NCBI GenBank assembly: GCA_040222275.1
Contig: JAVKDJ010000011.1
Span: forward strand, 1 to 64,000
Direction of reading: 5' to 3'
DNA from: CAXBNB01 sp040222275
GTDB lineage: Bacteria > Bacteroidota > Bacteroidia > Cytophagales > Cyclobacteriaceae
Length of the DNA: 64,000 bases
The notes under the pieces were generated by a model. That model searched no databases and was not told the origin of the DNA. It was given only the letters and a program-made list of their open reading frames with translations. Of the stretch, positions 55,441-61,564 are shown piece after piece. A program made the translations under genes and the position numbers. Position 1 is the first letter of the stretch; the number at the start of each line of letters is the position of its first letter.

Positions 55441-55510
55441 TCCCCACCCCCAACTCCTAACTCCCCACTTCCGACTCCCTACTCCCAACACCCAACTCCC
55501 CACTCCTAAC
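55441..55510. repeat. Heptamer array G (10 x 7 bp)
   Basis: tccccac, ccccaac, tcctaac, tccccac, ttccgac, tccctac, tcccaac, acccaac, tccccac, tcctaac: ten in-phase units. The last one contains the LytTR gene stop (55506-55508). Confidence 0.85.
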
Positions 55511-56267
55511 TTTTCTCCTCCAACTCCACCATCACTGCTTTCTTATAGGTCCGGCTGATAGGAATATCTGTTCCGTTGATGTGGATTTTTTCTTTGGAGA
55601 ATGAATCTATTAGGTTTTTATTGACAATAAATGATCGATGTACCCGGATGAAAAGGGACGGGAGCTCATCCGAAATCTTACCAATTTTTTCTTTTGTGAT
55701 GATGGTCTTGCCTGAAGTGTGGATTTTAACATAGTCCGACATGCTTTCTATATAGCAGATTGTAGATAGTATCACGGGCACTGTTTCCCGGTTGGATTTC
55801 ACAGTGATAATCGGAGTTTTGCTTTTCTCCTGTTCCTCAATCAGCCTGCTATTCAATTGGGTGGTGGATTGAAACGCCTTGATCATCCGGGCAAATGCCA
55901 CAGTCAATACGATTAGATAGAGCGTAATGGTTAGCGTAAATATATCTACTGTAAGAGGGTTCATCTTATCATACTGGTAATTGCCCAGCACTATGAAGGA
56001 TAAGGTCATCACGAGCATTTCCAGGTAGAGGGAGATAATCAGGGTATAGATAAAATAAAGGCCAAACTTCCAATACTTTTTTGAAATCAAAAATTGTGGC
56101 ACCAAGTAGTAGTTGAAAAAATAGCTGGTAGCCAGGGCCACTGGTAGCATAAAGCAGGTGAAATAAAACGACTGAAGATAGTTCTCAGCAGTTCTGCCGA
56201 AGTAAGCAGTAAGAAATAAGGTAACCAATCCCCAAAAAAATGTGTGCTTGACAATACGCTCGTTCAT
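55506..56267 (-). CDS. Membrane-bound LytTR-family transcriptional regulator
   Basis: 253 residues. Four predicted membrane helices about 10-140 (FFWGLVTLFLTAYFG, FTCFMLPVALATSYFF, FGLYFIYTLIISLYLEMLV, VDIFTLTITLYLIVLTVAF). A coiled linker and a LytTR DNA-binding domain follow about 155-250 (VPVILSTICYIESMSDYVKIHT, LPSLFIRVHRSFIVNKNLIDSF). There is no receiver domain, so the signal probably comes through the membrane part. It is divergent from the ExbB-like gene across 139 bp and may control it. Its last codons and stop lie in heptamer array G. Confidence 0.88.
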   Translation of the reverse strand: MNERIVKHTFFWGLVTLFLTAYFGRTAENYLQSFYFTCFMLPVALATSYFFNYYLVPQFLISKKYWKFGLYFIYTLIISLYLEMLVMTLSFIVLGNYQYDKMNPLTVDIFTLTITLYLIVLTVAFARMIKAFQSTTQLNSRLIEEQEKSKTPIITVKSNRETVPVILSTICYIESMSDYVKIHTSGKTIITKEKIGKISDELPSLFIRVHRSFIVNKNLIDSFSKEKIHINGTDIPISRTYKKAVMVELEEKS

Positions 56268-56406
56268 GGATCAAAAATGCTCATTTTATGCGTAATGTAT
56301 TCTGAAAATCGATGAAATACAGGTTTAGGGATGGATACTACATTGTATCAGTGCACGATTGCCACAACCTTTGGGGAAATTATTTATTCACTAAATTTAA
56401 AGGATT

Positions 56407-56772
56407 ATGTTAGAATTATTTTGGATGGGAGGGTCATTGTTCATGGGAATATTGACCATTATCTTTATCGCCGTAGTTGTTGTTTCAATTTTATCTTCGC
56501 TTACTGTATATAAGAGTGATATACAAAAGGAGGAGGCTGTAAGAAAGATTGACTACATCAAGCAGGTCGGTTTGTTTGCCCTGGTTGTGGGTATATTGGG
56601 TCAGTTGATAGGTTTGTTCGAGGCGTTCAAAGCCATAGAGCAGATGGGGAATGTTTCACCGGCAATGCTGGCTGGTGGCATCAAAGTGAGCATGATCACA
56701 ACGCTTTACGGGTTTTTTATTTACATCGTTTCTGTTTTAATCTGGTTTGGGTTGAGTTTTAGGTTGAAATAA
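56407..56772 (+). CDS. MotA/TolQ/ExbB-like proton-channel protein, short form
   Basis: 121 residues with three membrane helices (about 10-32, 53-72, 90-115). The family core is present: IKQVGLFALVVGILGQLIGLFEAFKAIE, then ALAGGIKVSMITTLYGFFIYIVS, seen as MLAGGIKVSMITTLYG. Usual ExbB/TolQ proteins are about 200 residues or more and have an ExbD/TolR partner; no partner is adjacent here. It could energise or stabilise an envelope complex. The divergent LytTR gene is its likely regulator. Confidence 0.8.
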   Translation: MLELFWMGGSLFMGILTIIFIAVVVVSILSSLTVYKSDIQKEEAVRKIDYIKQVGLFALVVGILGQLIGLFEAFKAIEQMGNVSPAMLAGGIKVSMITTLYGFFIYIVSVLIWFGLSFRLK

Positions 56773-56820
56773 AATTTGTGTTTCACCCCATCTGCTGCAT
56801 CCATCTTTCCAGCCTTTACC

Positions 56821-57756
56821 TCATAGTGCACATCTAAAACCGGTGTTGAATAGGGATGTATCCGTGGTGTTTTTTGACCGGAAAGTGGTGGTAAAACTGG
56901 CTTCCCCTGCCTGGTCATACATAAAAGATCCGCCACGGGTACATTTTATGCTCTCATCTTTTTGGCCAGCAGTGGGGCTGCCCGGATAGCCTTCGTAGGT
57001 ATTGGCGCACCATTGCCATACATTGCCACCCATATCGGATAGGCCAGATTCATGGCTACCAAATGTACCAACCGGGGAAGTGTACAAAAAGCCATCGAGG
57101 GCCTCAGGCTGGGTGACGGATGCCCCCTGCCAAACATTGGCCATGTACCTGCCTTTTATGATCAATTGATCGCCCCAGGCATATCTGCTTGCATCTGATT
57201 TTCCATTTTTGGCGGCATATTCCCATTCAAATTCGGTAGGTAGCCTTTTACCTGCCCAGTTGGCATAGGCGTATGCATCGTTCCAACTCACGTGGGTTAC
57301 GGGGTGGTTGTCTTCCGCTTTAGGTTGTGCAGGCCCAAAAGGAAACTCCCAGTTGGCACCCTTCGTCAGTGCCCAATTGCCACTTTGAAAATCAAATACT
57401 CCTGAGTCGCCAAACTTGTCGGCATCAGTTTTGAAACCGGTGGCTTCTACAAACTTTCTGAATTCCGCCACAGTCACCAGGTTTTTGTCCATATAAAATG
57501 GTTCGATCTCCTTTTCAAATACAGGCTGCTCATCAGGTGTACCAGTCTCCGATCCTATAAGTATTTTACCTCCGTCAAAATGTACCATTCCTTCAGTGCT
57601 CGCTTTTTTATTGTGAGTGCTGGCCTGTTTTTCTTTTTGTGCAGCAGCAGGTGCTAACTTTTCACTGGTCTCGGCCTTCGTTTGATTGTTGTTTTTTTCT
57701 TTGGTGGTACAGCCTATGAGCAGGCAAATTAAGACTGGTAGGTATATTTTTCCCAT
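56821..57756 (-). CDS. FGE/SUMF1-like lipoprotein without the catalytic cysteines
   Basis: 311 residues. Lipoprotein signal (CLLIGC, Cys at 16), a low-complexity Lys/Ala linker to about 52, then a formylglycine-generating-enzyme-like fold: FDGGKILIGSETGTPDEQP, FYMDKNLVTVAEFRKFVEATG, NHPVTHVSWNDAYAYANWAGKRLPTEFEWEYAA, LSDMGGNVWQWCANTY, TRGGSFMYDQ. True FGE has two Cys just after RGGS (CxxxxC); here that site is MYDQ, so formylglycine formation is unlikely. Like GldK of the T9SS, it may be a structural use of the fold. TAAGTTTG at 57783-57790 (minus) is a probable -7 box. Confidence 0.87.
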   Translation of the reverse strand: MGKIYLPVLICLLIGCTTKEKNNNQTKAETSEKLAPAAAQKEKQASTHNKKASTEGMVHFDGGKILIGSETGTPDEQPVFEKEIEPFYMDKNLVTVAEFRKFVEATGFKTDADKFGDSGVFDFQSGNWALTKGANWEFPFGPAQPKAEDNHPVTHVSWNDAYAYANWAGKRLPTEFEWEYAAKNGKSDASRYAWGDQLIIKGRYMANVWQGASVTQPEALDGFLYTSPVGTFGSHESGLSDMGGNVWQWCANTYEGYPGSPTAGQKDESIKCTRGGSFMYDQAGEASFTTTFRSKNTTDTSLFNTGFRCAL

Positions 57757-57782
57757 TGATGTTTGCGATCCGTTAAAAAGGA

Positions 57783-57790
57783 CAAACTTA
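57783..57790 (-). promoter_or_regulatory. -7 box (TAAGTTTG) for the FGE-like lipoprotein gene
   Basis: Exact TAnnTTTG match on the minus strand, 27 bp before the ATG at 57756. Confidence 0.45.
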
Positions 57791-57902
57791 GTCGATTATT
57801 GACAAGATTGCCGGAACTATATTTTTTTTCAGTTTTTTTATTTGCCAACGCAAGTTATTGAAGTGAAGGACATCTAAGCAGATAAATAAAAAATAAACAG
57901 AA

Positions 57903-58304
57903 ATGAAAACAACGAGAAGATTATTACTGCTGGCCCTGGTCATAGTAATGTCACAATGGGCAATGGCACAGGGACAAGGTGGCCAGCGTCCAAACCCCGC
58001 TGAAATGGTGAAACGGGAAAAGGCCATGATTTTGGAAAAGATCACTTCGCTGAGCGATGATCAGAAATTGATCCTCGACCAGGTCTATACCGATTATGAA
58101 AATTCCATAACCAAACTACGAGAAGAAAGCAGTGGAAACAGGGAGGGCATGCGAGAAAAGATGCAAGCTATCCGGGCAACAAAGGAGGAAGCTTTGCAAG
58201 GTTTGTTGAATGAAGAGCAAAATGAGCAATATGCAGAGCTCAAGAAAAGCCGAAGAGAAGGAAGAGGCCAGGGGCAGGGACAGAGAAAAAGACCAGCCAA
58301 TTGA
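57903..58304 (+). CDS. Small secreted helical protein, Spy-like
   Basis: 133 residues. Signal peptide about 1-23 (SQWAMAQ). A charged, helical core lies about 32-116 with EMVKREKAMILEKITSLSDDQKLILDQVY and MREKMQAIRATKEEALQGLLNEEQ segments, followed by a Gly/Arg/Gln-rich basic tail. The LSDDQK and LNEEQ motifs resemble the LTxxQ motifs of Spy/CpxP periplasmic chaperones, but the match is distant. The same core is fused to the N-terminus of the outer-membrane protein at 61565. It lies 136 bp upstream of the barrel gene at 58441, on the same strand. I infer a chaperone or sensor working with the barrel. Confidence 0.75.
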   Translation: MKTTRRLLLLALVIVMSQWAMAQGQGGQRPNPAEMVKREKAMILEKITSLSDDQKLILDQVYTDYENSITKLREESSGNREGMREKMQAIRATKEEALQGLLNEEQNEQYAELKKSRREGRGQGQGQRKRPAN

Positions 58305-58340
58305 TAGCGATTGTCATTAGCCGTTAGTGGTTTATTCCAG

Positions 58341-58407
58341 AAGGAGGGTTGGAACTACGCGTTTCTTTTTACCGACAAAGGATTTTGAGCGTGTTGAGAC
58401 CCTCCTT
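58341..58407. other. Long-range inverted repeat between the Spy-like and barrel genes
   Basis: aaggaggg (58341-58348) and ccctcctt (58400-58407) pair across a 51-nt loop, followed by a short T-run. It could reduce or tune read-through from the small gene to the receptor gene. Weak. Confidence 0.3.
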
Positions 58408-58440
58408 TTATGTGTTGGTTTGTTAGTTTAAATAGCACTT

Positions 58441-61368
58441 ATGAAAGCAACAGTACTCATTTTAGCTTCATTTATAATTTCCCATGTAGCCTTTGCCCAG
58501 GATTTTTCCTTAAAAGGGGGATTGATAAACGCTGAAGACAGCACTGCCCTTGTGGGAGCTACCGTGCAGCTAATCAACGTAAAGGACACTACCAAAAGGC
58601 ATATTGCCGTAGCAGATTTGGATGGTTTTTTTATGGTAAAAAACCTGGAAAACGCTTTTTACAAACTAAGGATTACCAGCGTAGGAATTGAGCCTTTTTC
58701 CAATTTTGTGAAAGTAGGTGAAAGTGAGGTGAATATTGGTACCCTTTTGCTTAAACCCAATGACACAATGTTGGACGATGTGAATGTAACCGGACAGGTG
58801 ATACCTGTGAAACAAAAAGGAGACACCACTGAGTACAATGCCCTGGCCTATAAAACAAACCCTGATGCGAGTGCGCAGGATTTGCTGGAGAAAATGCCAG
58901 GCTTTATAATAGATAATGGTACTGTACAGGCTCAGGGCGAAGATGTACAAAGGGTATTGGTGGATGGAAAGGAGTTTTTTGGCAATGACCCTAGGGCAGC
59001 CCTACAAAATATACCTGCCGAAATGATAGACAAAGTGGAGGTGTATGACCAGGCCAGCGACCAGGCCCAGTTTTCGGGATTCGACGATGGGGAAACCAAC
59101 AAAACGGTGAATATCGTGACCAAGTCTGATATGCGAAATGGTCAGTTTGGAAATGTATATGCCGGCTATGGCCTGGATGAAGACCGCTACCATGCGGGAG
59201 GAACAGTCAATATATTTGATCACGACCGACGCATATCGATTATCGGCCAATCCAATAACATCAACATTCAAAACTTTGCCACCGAAGACCTGTTGGGGGT
59301 AGTAGGTGGTGGATCAAGAAGAGGAAGGACCGGAGGCGGCAGAGGTGGTCGAGGAGGTGGCAGTGGACGCAGGAGCATCGGGGGGAATGGAGGGGGAAGT
59401 GTGAGCGACTTTCTTGTCAACAGCCAGGGAGGAATCTCCCAAACCCATGCCATGGGCATCAATTATTCAGATAAATGGGGGGAGAAGTTAGAGCTTTCGG
59501 GAAGTTACTTTTTTAACCGGACCGATAATGATTCCAATCAAGGGATTTATCAGGATTTCACCACCACTGACCGGACATATCAGGAAGACAATATTTCGTA
59601 CAGCACCAATGTGAACCACCGGCTGAATATGCGCCTGCAATACAAACTCGATGACCGAAACTCGATAGTGATGAGACCCAGGGTTACAATTCAAAAGAAC
59701 GATGGTTTTGAAAATACATTCTCAAACACACTCACTCCGAAAGCCGACCTGAACGTTGAAAATATATTTGGTTCCAACCTCTTTGGGTTGGACATTTCAA
59801 ACAATTTCCTATTCAGGCACAGGTTTGAAAAGGCAGGTAGAACAGCCTCGTTCAACGTGACCACCAGCTACAGTGAAGATTCCGGAGATAGTGGATTGAG
59901 GGCATTTTCTGAGAGAGTAGCAGAAGCTGGCACCACAGAGGAAGACCTGGATCAGATTGCGGATTTGTCCACAGATGGCCTCTCAGTGACCACCAATTTG
60001 TCTTATACCGAGCCTTTGGGAAAAAAGTCCCAGCTGGAAATTAGTTTAAAGCATTCAGAGAGTGTGGCAGATTCAGGTCAGGAGACCTATGATTACTCCG
60101 AGGGCGATGGAACCTACAGCGATCTGAGAATCGACCAGTCAAGTGTTTTTGAAAGCAAAACAGTTTCCAACGCTGTTGGTACCAGTTTTAGAATAGTTGG
60201 AGAAAAGGTCACTTTTATGAGCAGGTTGTCGCTACAAAGCCTTTCCCTACAGAATGAACAAAGTCTGCCAGACGAATATGGCATCTACAGGTCTTACTTT
60301 AATGCCATACCTTTTGCCATGTTTCAGTACCGCCCAACCAGGCAAAAAAACCTAAGGGTAATGTACATGACCAATACCAGAACCCCCTCGGTATCGCAGT
60401 TGCAGGGAGTGGTAGATAAGACCAATACTGCAAAGTGGTCTGCCGGTAACCCGGAACTCGATCAAACCTACGAACATAATGTAATCGTACGCTACAGCAG
60501 TACCAATGTGGAGAATTCGTCCATTTTCTTTGCCATGGTCCGCGCTTCTATCACAGACGATTACATAGGGAGAAGCACATATTTTGCACAGGAAACCCCA
60601 ATAACTGTGAATGGTATAGAGGTGGACCCAAATGTGCAACTGACCACCCGGGAGAATATGGATGGGAATCGATCCATTCAGTCTTTTATGACCTATGGTC
60701 GTCCGCTTGGCTTTATGAAATCAAACCTCAATGGCAACCTGGCGTACCGCTTCACCAGAACTCCCGGGATAAACGATAGTGAACTCAATCTTGCAGATAA
60801 TTCATCCTACACCGTAGGTGCTACTTTGAGCAGCAACATAAGCGAGCAGGTCGATTTCACGCTATCCTACCGCACAAGCTTCAACACCGTGAGCAATTCT
60901 GTAGAATCAAGACAGAGTGCCAACAACAACTACCAGAGCCAGAATCTTCGGGGGCGCCTTTACATTATGTTTCCTGGGAGCATAGTATTTCGTACCGATA
61001 TGGCCAACCAGTCCAATAGCAGCCAATCCGGCACCTTCAATCAGAACTATTGGATTTGGAATGTGAGCCTGGCGAAAAAGATATTCAAAAACCAACGTGG
61101 TGAAATTAAACTTGGCGTGGCAGATGTACTCAGCCAGAACCAGAGCATCCGCCGAACCGTTTCGGCCAACTACATCCAGGACATGCAGATGCTCGTGTTG
61201 CAACGGTATTATATGCTCACATTTACTTACAGGATCAGAAACTTTATAAAAGGGGCGCAAAACAGGGACAATGGAGATGATGATGAAAGGAGGCGGAGGT
61301 TTATGCAAATGAGGGAACAGGGAGGTTTTGGTGGGCCCGGTGGAAGAATGGATCGGCCTGGAAATTAG
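58441..61368 (+). CDS. Outer-membrane beta-barrel protein (TonB-receptor-like, OMP_b-brl type)
   Basis: 975 residues. Signal peptide about 1-19 (HVAFAQ). CRD-like domain about 24-105 (GGLINAEDSTALVGATVQL). A plug-like region follows (QKGDTTEYNALAYKTNPDA, DLLEKMPGFIID, VLVDGKEFFGNDP, FSGFDDGETNKTVNIVTK), then a barrel. A strikingly Gly/Arg-rich loop lies at about 286-322, and the tail is Asp/Arg then Gly-rich (GGFGGPGGRMDRPGN). Such proteins form a class of TonB-receptor relatives with an unclear substrate. It is paired with the Spy-like gene upstream and has a fused paralog downstream. Confidence 0.88.
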   Translation: MKATVLILASFIISHVAFAQDFSLKGGLINAEDSTALVGATVQLINVKDTTKRHIAVADLDGFFMVKNLENAFYKLRITSVGIEPFSNFVKVGESEVNIGTLLLKPNDTMLDDVNVTGQVIPVKQKGDTTEYNALAYKTNPDASAQDLLEKMPGFIIDNGTVQAQGEDVQRVLVDGKEFFGNDPRAALQNIPAEMIDKVEVYDQASDQAQFSGFDDGETNKTVNIVTKSDMRNGQFGNVYAGYGLDEDRYHAGGTVNIFDHDRRISIIGQSNNINIQNFATEDLLGVVGGGSRRGRTGGGRGGRGGGSGRRSIGGNGGGSVSDFLVNSQGGISQTHAMGINYSDKWGEKLELSGSYFFNRTDNDSNQGIYQDFTTTDRTYQEDNISYSTNVNHRLNMRLQYKLDDRNSIVMRPRVTIQKNDGFENTFSNTLTPKADLNVENIFGSNLFGLDISNNFLFRHRFEKAGRTASFNVTTSYSEDSGDSGLRAFSERVAEAGTTEEDLDQIADLSTDGLSVTTNLSYTEPLGKKSQLEISLKHSESVADSGQETYDYSEGDGTYSDLRIDQSSVFESKTVSNAVGTSFRIVGEKVTFMSRLSLQSLSLQNEQSLPDEYGIYRSYFNAIPFAMFQYRPTRQKNLRVMYMTNTRTPSVSQLQGVVDKTNTAKWSAGNPELDQTYEHNVIVRYSSTNVENSSIFFAMVRASITDDYIGRSTYFAQETPITVNGIEVDPNVQLTTRENMDGNRSIQSFMTYGRPLGFMKSNLNGNLAYRFTRTPGINDSELNLADNSSYTVGATLSSNISEQVDFTLSYRTSFNTVSNSVESRQSANNNYQSQNLRGRLYIMFPGSIVFRTDMANQSNSSQSGTFNQNYWIWNVSLAKKIFKNQRGEIKLGVADVLSQNQSIRRTVSANYIQDMQMLVLQRYYMLTFTYRIRNFIKGAQNRDNGDDDERRRRFMQMREQGGFGGPGGRMDRPGN

Positions 61369-61511
61369 CAAATTCAATTTTTTAAAAGTGAGAGGGTGTA
61401 CCAAATGAAGTTTTTCGAATGAAAGGGATACAGGTAAAAGACGGGGAAAGAAAAGTAGCAGGAATTAATATTGTCCGCCATCAACTTCAAAATTCATACA
61501 AAATCGGGTAG

Positions 61512-61519
61512 TAGTTTTG
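61512..61519 (+). promoter_or_regulatory. -7 box (TAGTTTTG) upstream of the fusion gene
   Basis: Exact TAnnTTTG match 45 bp before the ATG at 61565; no TTG at the usual distance. It suggests the fusion gene can be transcribed apart from the 58441 gene. Confidence 0.4.
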
Positions 61520-61564
61520 ATCTTGTAAAACCTTCAATGCGTTTAGTCTAGTCAATAACAAATT

